Assembly (NCBI GenBank): GCA_007122045.1 | Contig: SKJM01000173.1 | Span: 1-11,191 of the forward strand | DNA length: 11,191 nucleotides | Reading direction: 5' to 3' | Source of the DNA: Planctomycetales bacterium | GTDB lineage: Bacteria > Planctomycetota > Planctomycetia > Pirellulales > Thermoguttaceae | Shown: piece after piece, positions 4,858 to 11,191 of the stretch | Layout of the letters: every line of letters begins with the position of its first letter | How positions within the stretch are numbered: position 1 is the stretch's first letter | The notes under the pieces: model-generated | The model's input: the letters and a program-made list of their open reading frames with translations, nothing else | Told to the model about the DNA's origin: nothing | The model's database searches: none | Position numbers and translations under genes: made by a program

Positions 4858-7544
4858 GCTTTACCACTGCCTTTCTCGATACGCACGGCGCAGACCTTCG
4901 TTTCGGGGATTTTCGAGGAGGGGTCCAAGGCGGCATGCGTCAGCACGTTGGTGGGCGCGTCGGGGAAATGGAAGGTCAACGAGACCACACCCGGCGGGCA
5001 CGCCTCCGTCAACCGCGCCTCGACTTGCACTTTGCCCCGCCGCGAGAGGACGTTGACGGTTTCGCCGTCGCGGATGCCTTGGCGCGAGGCGTCGCCGGGA
5101 TGAATCTTCAGCAGTTCCCGATCGTTCAGTTGCTTCAGCCCGTCGACGCGCAGCGTCATCGTGCTGGTGTGCCAATGGTACAAGCTCCGGTCGGTGGTCA
5201 ACAGGAGGGGATACTCCGAGTCGGGCAGTTCGGCCGGCGGCTTGTACTGAAGCGGCATGAATCGGGCCTTGCCGTCGGCGGTGTTGAATCGTTGGGTATG
5301 CAGGATGGGCGTACCGGGATGATCGAGGGTGGGACAAGGCCAGTGCAGCCCGTCAGGTTCGAGCCGGTCGTAGCTGATGCCGCCATAGCTGGGCGTTACT
5401 GCGGCGATCTCAGCCATGATCCGCCGCGGATCGGACGACTCGAAGCCGGCGGCGCCCATCCGTTGGGCGATTTGGCTGACGATCCAGGCGTCGGGCTTCG
5501 CCTGACCGACCGGCTCCAGCGCCTGGCGCACCCGCTGCACCCGGCGTTCGGTGTTCGTGAACGTCCCGTCCTTTTCGGCGAAGGTGGCCGCCGGGAGGAC
5601 GACGTCGGCCAGCCGGGCGGTTTCGGTGAGGAAGATGTCCTGGCAGACGAAGAACTCCAGCCGGGCGAGCCCCGCGAGCACATGGGTCGAATCGGCCTCG
5701 CTGAGGACCGGATTCTCGCCGACCGCATACAACGCCCGAATCTGCCCGGCGCTCATCGCGTGGAACATCTCGGTCAGGGCCAGCCCGGGCCGGTCATTTA
5801 GTTCGGTGCCCCAGGCCGCCTGGAACTTCGTGTAGACCGCCGGATCGTTGACCTTCTGGTATCCCGGGTAAACGTTCGGCAGCGCGCCCATGTCGCACGC
5901 GCCCTGCACGTTGTTCTGCCCCCGCAGCGGGTTGATGCCGCTGGACGGCCGGCCCACGTTGCCGGTCAGAAGCGCCAGATTGCTGATGGCCAGCACGTTG
6001 TCGGTGCCGTGGCTGTGCTGGGTGATGCCCATGGCAAAGAGGATGGCTGCGGGCTTGCGGGTGGCGTACGTTCGGGCCGCGTCGCTGACGGCCTGAGCAG
6101 GCACGCCGGTAAGCCGCTCGACCCGCGGAAGGTCGAAGCCGTCCAACGAACGTCGGAAAGCCTCGAAATCGACGCACCGCTCGGCAATGAACTCCGAATC
6201 GAGAAGTTCCTCGTCGACAATGACCCGCATCATCCCCATCAACAGCGCCACGTCGCTGCCGGGGCGGTGCTGCAGCCGAACGGCGGCGTGGCGTGCCAGA
6301 TCGATCTCCTTGGGGTTCGCCACGATGAGCACCGCACCGCGGCCGACGGCCTCCTTCAACCGAAAGCCGATGACCGGATGGGCGGCGGTGGTGTTCGTGC
6401 CAATCGCCAGGATGCAGGCGGCGTCGGGAAACTCGCCGATGGTGTTGGTCATGGCGCCGCTGCCGAGCGTCTGTGCCAGGCCGGCCACGGTGGGCGCGTG
6501 GCACAGCCGGGCGCAGTGGTCGACGTTGTTGGTGCCCATCACCGTCCGGGCGAACTTCTGGATCACGTAGTTCTCTTCGTTGGTGCAACGGGCCGACGAC
6601 ATGGCCGCGAAGCGGTCGCCGCGGTGCGCCGCCAGGCGCCGGGCGACCAGGTCCAGCGCCTCGTCCCAGGTGGCTTCCTCGAATTGGCCGTTTCGCTTGA
6701 TCAAAGGCGTGGTAAGCCGGTCGGGATGGTGGATGAAGTCGTAGCCGTACCGGCCCTTCACGCACAGCCGGCCGCGATTGACCGGGCTGTTGCGGTCGCC
6801 CCGCACCGAAACGATCCGCCCGCCACGCAAGCCCAAGTGGACCGCGCAGCCGGTGCCGCAATAGGGGCAGATGGTGCGAACCTCGCGCGCCGGCCGTTCG
6901 AACCGCTTCGGGGCCAGCGAGCCGACCGGGCAGCGCACCACGCACTCGCCGCACGACTCGCAACGCGACTCGACGATCGGCTTCCGGCCGAACGTGCTCA
7001 CACGCATGGGATGGGCGCGGAAGGCAAACTCCAGCGCGTCGACTCCGGCCACCTCGTTGCACGTGCGAATGCAAATGCCGCACAGCACGCATTTATCGTG
7101 GTCGAGGGTGAAGAAGGGATTCGACGCATCGATCTCGCCGCTGGGCGCCGAGCGGCGCAGCCGGGCAAGCCGCTCCGGGTCGACGCCCACCCGGGCCGCC
7201 GCCTCCTGCAACTGGCAGTCCTGGTTCCCTACGCAACTCAGGCAATCGCCATGATGGTTGACGATCAACAGCTCCAGGGTGACGCGCCGGGCGAACTCGA
7301 CCTCCGGGTGATCCGTGCGGACGACCATGCCTCCCTCGACGGGCGTACGGCAGGCGAGCACCGCGCCGCGCCCCTCCACGTCGACCAGGCACAGGCGGCA
7401 CGCGCCGACCGGCTTCAGATCGGGATGGTGGCACAGGTGGGGAATGTACACGCCGGCCGCCGAGGCCGCTTGCAGCAAATTGCTGCCCGCGGGCGCCTCC
7501 ACCACTCGGCTGTCGATTTGCAGCGAAAGGTTTTCCACGTTCAT
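4854..7544 (-). CDS. fdhA: Formate dehydrogenase catalytic subunit FdhA (Cys form) with NuoG/HydA-like Fe-S N-terminus
   Basis: 896 residues. It catalyses formate oxidation to CO2 (or the reverse) at a Mo/W bis-pterin site and passes electrons through Fe-S clusters to NuoE/NuoF. Domains in order: [2Fe-2S] with Cys38, 49, 52, 65; a His-Cys [4Fe-4S] motif His97, Cys101, 104, 110 (HHGDCLSCVGNQDCQLQ); two ferredoxin clusters at Cys152/155/158/162 and Cys195/198/201/205; and the catalytic domain with Cys226/229/233/261 (CPYCGTGC ... LCVKGRYGYDF). The metal ligand is Cys348 in NVDHCARLCHAPT, codon TGC at 6503-6501, where selenoenzymes have Sec; His349 follows. The C-terminal pterin-binding domain includes TTDRSLYHWHTSTMT at 783-797. 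ATG 7544 overlaps the nuoF stop as ATGA. The frame stays open upstream to 8057, but that part is antisense-like noise over nuoF. NADH dehydrogenase subunit G is the alternative, but the CxH/RLCH active site favours formate dehydrogenase. Confidence 0.93.
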   Translation of the reverse strand: MNVENLSLQIDSRVVEAPAGSNLLQAASAAGVYIPHLCHHPDLKPVGACRLCLVDVEGRGAVLACRTPVEGGMVVRTDHPEVEFARRVTLELLIVNHHGDCLSCVGNQDCQLQEAAARVGVDPERLARLRRSAPSGEIDASNPFFTLDHDKCVLCGICIRTCNEVAGVDALEFAFRAHPMRVSTFGRKPIVESRCESCGECVVRCPVGSLAPKRFERPAREVRTICPYCGTGCAVHLGLRGGRIVSVRGDRNSPVNRGRLCVKGRYGYDFIHHPDRLTTPLIKRNGQFEEATWDEALDLVARRLAAHRGDRFAAMSSARCTNEENYVIQKFARTVMGTNNVDHCARLCHAPTVAGLAQTLGSGAMTNTIGEFPDAACILAIGTNTTAAHPVIGFRLKEAVGRGAVLIVANPKEIDLARHAAVRLQHRPGSDVALLMGMMRVIVDEELLDSEFIAERCVDFEAFRRSLDGFDLPRVERLTGVPAQAVSDAARTYATRKPAAILFAMGITQHSHGTDNVLAISNLALLTGNVGRPSSGINPLRGQNNVQGACDMGALPNVYPGYQKVNDPAVYTKFQAAWGTELNDRPGLALTEMFHAMSAGQIRALYAVGENPVLSEADSTHVLAGLARLEFFVCQDIFLTETARLADVVLPAATFAEKDGTFTNTERRVQRVRQALEPVGQAKPDAWIVSQIAQRMGAAGFESSDPRRIMAEIAAVTPSYGGISYDRLEPDGLHWPCPTLDHPGTPILHTQRFNTADGKARFMPLQYKPPAELPDSEYPLLLTTDRSLYHWHTSTMTLRVDGLKQLNDRELLKIHPGDASRQGIRDGETVNVLSRRGKVQVEARLTEACPPGVVSLTFHFPDAPTNVLTHAALDPSSKIPETKVCAVRIEKGSGKA

Positions 7545-9430
7545 GCGTCCATGGGAGTAAGCCGCCCGGGAATACGTTCTACGGCCGAGGCCTTCGGCGG
7601 ACAAGCCTCCAGGCACGCGCCGCACCGGGTGCATATTGCCTGGTCGATCCGGTGCACTTCTTTCGGCCGGCCGCTGATGGCGTCGACCGGGCAAGCTCGC
7701 TTGCACGCCGCGCATCCGATGCAGCGTTCCGGATCGATCCGAAACGCAATCAGCTCGCGGCACACGCCGGCGGGACACTGCTTCTGGCTGGTGTGGGCTT
7801 CGTACTCTTCGCGAAAATAGTGGATGGCGGTGAGTACCGGATTGGGCGCGGTTTGCCCCAGCCCGCACAAGGAAGCGCGCATGACGCCCGCGGCCAAATC
7901 GCCCATCAGGTCGATGTCTTCCAGGCTGCCCTTGCCCTCGGTGAGGTCCGTGAGGACGTCCAACATCTGTTTCGTCCCCAAGCGGCATGGAGGGCACGCG
8001 CCGCACGACTCTTGTTGGGCGAAGTCGAGGAAGTAGCGGGCGAAATCGACCATACACGTCGTGTCGTCCATGACCACCATGCCGCCGGAGCCCATGATAC
8101 TCCCGGCCGCCTTAAGCGATTCGTAATCGACCGGTGTGTCCAGTAGCGCCGCCGGGATACACCCGCCGGACGGCCCGCCGGTCTGCACGGCCTTTAGCGG
8201 GCGGCCGTCGATCAGGCCGCCCCCGATGTCGAAGATCATCTCCCGCAGGGTGATTCCCAAGGGGACTTCGACCAGCCCGGGACGCCGCACCTGCCCGACC
8301 AGCGAGAACGTCTTCGTGCCCTTGCTTTGTTCGGTGCCGTATTGGGCGAACCGTTCGGGCCCGTCCTGGAGGATCAGGGCGACGGATGCGAGGGTTTCGA
8401 CGTTGTTGATGATGGTGGGTTTGCCCCACAGGCCGGCGACGGCGGGGAAGGGCGGCCGGGGGCGGGGCATGCCGCGCCGGCCCTCGATCGAGCCGATCAG
8501 GGCCGTTTCCTCGCCGCAGACGAACGCTCCCGCCCCCTCCTTGATCGTGATGCGGAAGCTAAGGCCGGAGCCGAGCACGTCGTCGCCCAGCAGCCCGTAC
8601 TGTTCCGCCTGCCCCAACGCGGTGCGCAGCCGCTCGAGCGCGAGCGGGTACTCGGCGCGGCAGTAGATGTAACCGTTGTGGGCGCCCAGCGCGTATCCGC
8701 CAATGATCATCCCCTCGAGCACGGCGTGCGGATCGCTTTCCAGCAGCGAGCGATTCATGAAGGCGCCGGGGTCGCCTTCGTCGGCGTTGCAGACGAGATA
8801 CTTTTCCTCGCCCGGCGCGTCGCGGCACAACCGCCACTTGCGCCAGGTGGGAAAGCCGGCTCCGCCGCGGCCGCGCAGCCCCGCCGCCTGAACTTGCGCG
8901 ATCACCGTCTCCGGCCCCGCGTCCAGCGCGCGGACCAGCCCGGCGTAACCGTCGTGGGCGAGGTAGTGGTCGATGTCGGTCGGATCGATCCACCCGCATC
9001 GCCGCAGCGTGCGCCGGACCTGGGGCTTGAGGACCGGCGAATCGAACAGCGGCGGAATTCCATCGACGCGGCCTTTGCTTACGGTACCCAGGGCATACTC
9101 GGCCGCCGGATCGTTGCCTCCCAGGTAGCGTTCGACCAACTCCGCGGCCCGTTTGGGCGTCACCTGGCCGTAACACACCATCGGCATTCCGGGCTTGGCG
9201 ATGGCAATGATCGGCTCGGCATAGCACAAGCCGAGACAGCCGACTTCGACCAACATCGCGTCGAGCCCTCGAGCGTCCGAGGCTTGCCGGAAAGCGTTCC
9301 ATGCCTCCATCGCGCCGGCCGACCGGCCGCACGTGGCCGTGCCCACGAGGATGCGCGGCCGGGGGTCGCCTTGAAAGGCTTCCCACCGCCGGCAGGCGCG
9401 ATGGCGCAGGTTGGCAAAGGCTCGGTTCAT
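7541..9430 (-). CDS. nuoF: NuoF/HndC-type NADH-binding flavoprotein subunit
   Basis: 629 residues. It carries FMN and the NAD(H) site and exchanges electrons between NAD(H) and the Fe-S chain of FdhA. Order: a thioredoxin-like [2Fe-2S] domain (Cys34, Cys65, Cys69; the usual first Cys is apparently Gly30); the Rossmann-type FMN/NADH domain with GLRGRGGAGFPTWRKW at 184-199 and CNADEGDPGAFMNR at 214-227; KEGAGAFVCGEETALI at 297-312; a [4Fe-4S] site SCGACPPCR (Cys476/479/482) plus Cys522; and at the C-terminus two ferredoxin clusters (Cys570/573/576/580 and Cys600/603/606/610). The extra N- and C-terminal Fe-S domains are the layout of HydB/HndC subunits of NAD-linked and bifurcating hydrogenases and formate dehydrogenases, not of plain complex I NuoF. 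It overlaps nuoE and fdhA by ATGA at both ends. Confidence 0.95.
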   Translation of the reverse strand: MNRAFANLRHRACRRWEAFQGDPRPRILVGTATCGRSAGAMEAWNAFRQASDARGLDAMLVEVGCLGLCYAEPIIAIAKPGMPMVCYGQVTPKRAAELVERYLGGNDPAAEYALGTVSKGRVDGIPPLFDSPVLKPQVRRTLRRCGWIDPTDIDHYLAHDGYAGLVRALDAGPETVIAQVQAAGLRGRGGAGFPTWRKWRLCRDAPGEEKYLVCNADEGDPGAFMNRSLLESDPHAVLEGMIIGGYALGAHNGYIYCRAEYPLALERLRTALGQAEQYGLLGDDVLGSGLSFRITIKEGAGAFVCGEETALIGSIEGRRGMPRPRPPFPAVAGLWGKPTIINNVETLASVALILQDGPERFAQYGTEQSKGTKTFSLVGQVRRPGLVEVPLGITLREMIFDIGGGLIDGRPLKAVQTGGPSGGCIPAALLDTPVDYESLKAAGSIMGSGGMVVMDDTTCMVDFARYFLDFAQQESCGACPPCRLGTKQMLDVLTDLTEGKGSLEDIDLMGDLAAGVMRASLCGLGQTAPNPVLTAIHYFREEYEAHTSQKQCPAGVCRELIAFRIDPERCIGCAACKRACPVDAISGRPKEVHRIDQAICTRCGACLEACPPKASAVERIPGRLTPMDA

Positions 9431-9897
9431 TCCGCCGCCTCGGCTTCTCGGCTGAACAGTTCAGCCACTTTGCGCGGCGTCAGCTTGGCCTGGACTTGCC
9501 GGTTGGTCATCACACACGGCGAGAGACCGCACGCCCCGATACAGGCCACGGTTTCCAGAGAATACTCGCCGTCGGGCGTGGTCTCGCCTTCCTTGATGCC
9601 GAGTTGTTTCTCGAGCGTCTGAAGGATTCGCGGTGCGCCCCGCACGTGGCACGCCGTGCCGCGACACACCATCACGTGCTTGCGGCCGACCGGGGTGAAG
9701 CGGAACTGGGCATAGAACGTGGCGATCCCGTAGACGGCGCTTTCCGGGACGCGTGTATGGCGCGCCACGGCTGCCATGGCTTCTTCAGGCAGGTAGCCGA
9801 ATGCTTCCTGCACCCGCTGTAACAGGGGAATCAACTCCCCGCGACGACCATCGAATAACGCCAGGACGGCGTCCAAGCGTGAGTCGCTTCGCAACAT
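9427..9897 (-). CDS. nuoE: NuoE-like (24 kDa) thioredoxin-fold [2Fe-2S] subunit
   Basis: 156 residues and the first gene of the operon. It partners NuoF in the diaphorase module. The N-terminal helical part (GELIPLLQRVQEAFGYLP at 20-37, VPESAVYGIATFYAQF at 50-65) is typical of the family. The thioredoxin-like domain has the four cluster ligands Cys78, Cys83, Cys119 and Cys123 (VCRGTACHVRGA; ACIGACGLSP). The start ATG 9897-9895 has a strong Shine-Dalgarno, GGAGGT (9909-9904), 6 bases upstream. Its TGA overlaps the nuoF ATG as ATGA. HndA/HydC/FdsG-type naming would be equally valid. Confidence 0.96.
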   Translation of the reverse strand: MLRSDSRLDAVLALFDGRRGELIPLLQRVQEAFGYLPEEAMAAVARHTRVPESAVYGIATFYAQFRFTPVGRKHVMVCRGTACHVRGAPRILQTLEKQLGIKEGETTPDGEYSLETVACIGACGLSPCVMTNRQVQAKLTPRKVAELFSREAEAAE

Positions 9898-9903
9898 CGA
9901 CCG

Positions 9904-9909
9904 ACCTCC
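9904..9909 (-). promoter_or_regulatory. Strong Shine-Dalgarno (GGAGGT) of nuoE
   Basis: GGAGGT on the minus strand, 6 bases before the nuoE ATG. It is the only strong ribosome site among the first four operon genes; the next three starts rely on ATGA overlaps. Confidence 0.8.
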
Positions 9910-9921
9910 GCACGGGTATGC

Positions 9922-9951
9922 TTATCATAGTGAGTAAATTGGTGTTATACT
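9922..9951 (+). promoter_or_regulatory. Candidate promoter for the aldehyde oxidoreductase gene
   Basis: TTATCA (9922-9927), an 18-base spacer and TATACT (9946-9951) on the plus strand. The -35 is weak (4 of 6) and the -10 good (5 of 6). If used, transcription would start near 9958, and the two divergent transcripts would overlap by a few bases within each other's promoter. I see no clear operator palindrome in this gap. Confidence 0.35.
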
Positions 9952-9955
9952 GTTG

Positions 9956-9984
9956 ATTGTACCGTCTTCCGCGACATCCGTCAA
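9956..9984 (-). promoter_or_regulatory. Sigma70-type promoter of the nuoE-nuoF-fdhA-moaD operon
   Basis: On the minus strand: TTGACG (9984-9979), exactly 17 bases, then TACAAT (9961-9956). Each hexamer matches the consensus at 5 of 6 positions. The expected start near 9949 gives a leader of about 50 bases ending in the nuoE ribosome site. It lies in the 131-bp gap between the divergent nuoE and aldehyde oxidoreductase genes. Confidence 0.7.
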
Positions 9985-10028
9985 TGCGTCGAAGAATTAC
10001 CGATCTGATTATCATTCTCCGACGAGAA

Positions 10029-11191
10029 ATGCAGGCCGTGAGCAGGGACCCCAGGACACCCATTGCCCCGAACGAGGGGGAATCGCGGAACGCCAATCAT
10101 GATGGCCAAGGGTTCGCGTACCATGGCCGCTACCTCCGCTTCCACTTGAGTACCGGCCAAGCGGAAACGCTTGAGCTTGGCAAGGGGGCCTTGCGCCGGT
10201 TCGTGGGCGGGGTCGGCCTGGGCGTCTACCTGGCACTACGCGAAGGCGGTCCGGGCGCCGATCCCTTGGACGAGGCGGCGCCGCTGGTCTTCGCGTTCAG
10301 CCCCCTGGCCGACAGCCCGGTGACCACCTCCGCCCGGTTCGCCGTCGTCGGGCGAAGCCCGTTGACCGGTCGAATCAACGATTCGCTCGCAGGAGGGCCG
10401 TTTGCCATTGAAGGAAAGCGAACCGGTTACGACGCCCTGGTGATCGTCGGCAAAGCCCCGGAGCCGGCGATTCTGATCATCGACGCCGCCGGCCCGAGGC
10501 GCGAACCGGCCGGGGACCTGTGGGGCATGTCCTGCGGGGAAGCTGAACGCCGAATTGCCCGGCGGCTCGGTCCTCAGTACCACGCGGCCGTCATCGGCCC
10601 GGCTGGCGAACGGCTGGTGCGATTTGCCCTGATCGCCCACGCCGGTCGTTTCGCCGGCCGCGGCGGCCACGGGGCCGTGCTGGGTGCGAAGAACCTCAAG
10701 GCCATTGCCGTACACGGCTCGCACCGCTGCCGTTGGGCACACCCGGAACGGCTGATCCGGATGGCGGACGAACTCTCGCGCAAGTCGCTCGGCTCGGCCA
10801 CCGCCCACTATCGCGAGGCCGGCACGATCGACAACCTCGTGCTGTTGAACCGGCTTCGCGCCTTGCCGACACGCAATTTCCAACAGGGTTCTTTCGAGCA
10901 CGTCGACCATCTGTCGCCGGATCGTATTGCTGAGGTGCGGGGCCGGGTGCGCGGCAGTTGCAAGTCCTGCACGATCGGCTGCGAACACCTGTTCTCCGCC
11001 GAACCCGGACGGCCCCCCGTGCGACTCGAGTACGAAAGTCTGTTCGCCCTCGGACCGCTGTGCGGCATTGACGATCCGCAGGTGGTGCTGAAAGCCGTCC
11101 GGCGGGCGAACGAATTGGGCCTCGATACCATCAGCACCGGAGCGACGATCGCATTTGCCATGGAATGCGCCGAGCGTGGTCTGATCCAGGC
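10029..11191 (+). CDS. aor: Aldehyde:ferredoxin oxidoreductase (tungsten/molybdopterin enzyme), 3' end cut by window
   Basis: 387 codons visible; the frame is open to the window end. The family oxidises aldehydes to carboxylates with ferredoxin as acceptor at a W (sometimes Mo) bis-pterin plus one [4Fe-4S] cluster. Seen: RYLRFHLSTG at 34-43 and LRRFVGGVGLGVYL at 55-68 (N-terminal family block); SPVTTSARFAVVGRSPLTG at 96-114; the pterin-binding motif RGGHGAVLGAKNLKAIAV at 211-228; three cluster cysteines Cys311-x2-Cys314-x3-Cys318 (CKSCTIGC); and NELGLDTIS at 361-369. The fourth cluster Cys should lie beyond the window. About 30 residues before the homologous part look unrelated to the family. 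ATG 10029 has only a weak GAGAA site; ATG 9984 is also in frame, after a stop at 9954-9956. It is divergent from the formate dehydrogenase operon, whose MoaD-like protein could serve the same cofactor. Confidence 0.93.
   Translation, partial: MQAVSRDPRTPIAPNEGESRNANHDGQGFAYHGRYLRFHLSTGQAETLELGKGALRRFVGGVGLGVYLALREGGPGADPLDEAAPLVFAFSPLADSPVTTSARFAVVGRSPLTGRINDSLAGGPFAIEGKRTGYDALVIVGKAPEPAILIIDAAGPRREPAGDLWGMSCGEAERRIARRLGPQYHAAVIGPAGERLVRFALIAHAGRFAGRGGHGAVLGAKNLKAIAVHGSHRCRWAHPERLIRMADELSRKSLGSATAHYREAGTIDNLVLLNRLRALPTRNFQQGSFEHVDHLSPDRIAEVRGRVRGSCKSCTIGCEHLFSAEPGRPPVRLEYESLFALGPLCGIDDPQVVLKAVRRANELGLDTISTGATIAFAMECAERGLIQ

Noticed and set aside
6009..7820. 603-codon plus-strand open frame opposite fdhA and nuoF
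   Set aside because: The translation has no recognisable domain and mirrors the strongly conserved minus-strand genes; long antisense frames are expected at this GC content.
7545..8057. Upstream extension of the fdhA frame
   Set aside because: It overlaps the ferredoxin-like C-terminus of nuoF, and homology begins at ATG 7544 in an ATGA overlap.
8327..9622. 431-codon plus-strand frame opposite nuoF and nuoE
   Set aside because: No recognisable family; antisense shadow of well-supported genes.
9922..10015. TTATCAT present twice (9922-9928 and 10009-10015) as a regulator site
   Set aside because: A 7-base direct repeat 87 bases apart is likely by chance and matches no operator I know.
10236..10988. 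250-codon minus-strand frame over the aldehyde oxidoreductase
   Set aside because: The plus-strand frame carries clear family motifs including the CxxCxxxC cluster site; the minus frame has none.

Overview
The window is GC-rich, densely packed bacterial DNA. The mix of genes (an EpmA/EpmB-type EF-P modification set beside a NuoE/NuoF-coupled formate dehydrogenase and a tungsten-type aldehyde oxidoreductase) would fit an uncultured, probably anaerobic or facultative lineage such as the Planctomycetota. That placement is inference; no rRNA or other phylogenetic marker is present.

Left part (1-2896), EF-P beta-lysylation. The window opens inside epmB (minus strand, only its first 88 codons). 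A 59-bp gap separates it from a divergent efp with a GTG start and the modifiable Lys34. After efp comes an intruding gene (930-1865). Its N-terminal half is an AAA/OLD-like ATPase with a Walker A, and its last ~60 residues resemble the C-terminal tail of a different family (DUF3226-like). It looks like an in-frame deletion remnant of a two-gene cassette. epmA, the EF-P lysyltransferase, follows with an ATGA overlap. EpmB makes (R)-beta-lysine, EpmA loads it on EF-P, and modified EF-P relieves ribosome stalling at proline runs.

Middle (2897-4600). Two poorly characterised minus-strand genes lie here. One encodes a stand-alone LeuD/aconitase-swivel-like domain that lacks the usual active-site loop; it has its own sigma70-type promoter and a strong Shine-Dalgarno. 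The other encodes a zinc-ribbon protein with an HD-fold-like helical part, in which the HD dyad is replaced and a His-x-His-x-His-x-His run sits next to it. A ~75-bp tract of inverted repeats separates the second gene from the operon upstream.

Right part (4594-9897), formate dehydrogenase operon on the minus strand: nuoE-like, nuoF-like, fdhA, moaD-like. Each consecutive pair is joined by a 4-base ATGA overlap, and all are read from a good promoter (TTGACG-17-TACAAT). NuoE/NuoF form the NAD(H)/FMN diaphorase module. FdhA carries a NuoG/HydA-like iron-sulfur N-terminus fused to a molybdopterin catalytic domain with a Cys (not selenocysteine) metal ligand. The MoaD-like protein ends in Gly-Gly and probably supplies sulfur for the pterin cofactor.

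Far right (10029-11191): a divergent aldehyde:ferredoxin oxidoreductase gene, cut by the window end. Both catalytic enzymes need a Mo/W-pterin cofactor, so the locus reads as a formate/aldehyde oxidation module that could feed electrons to NAD+ and/or ferredoxin.
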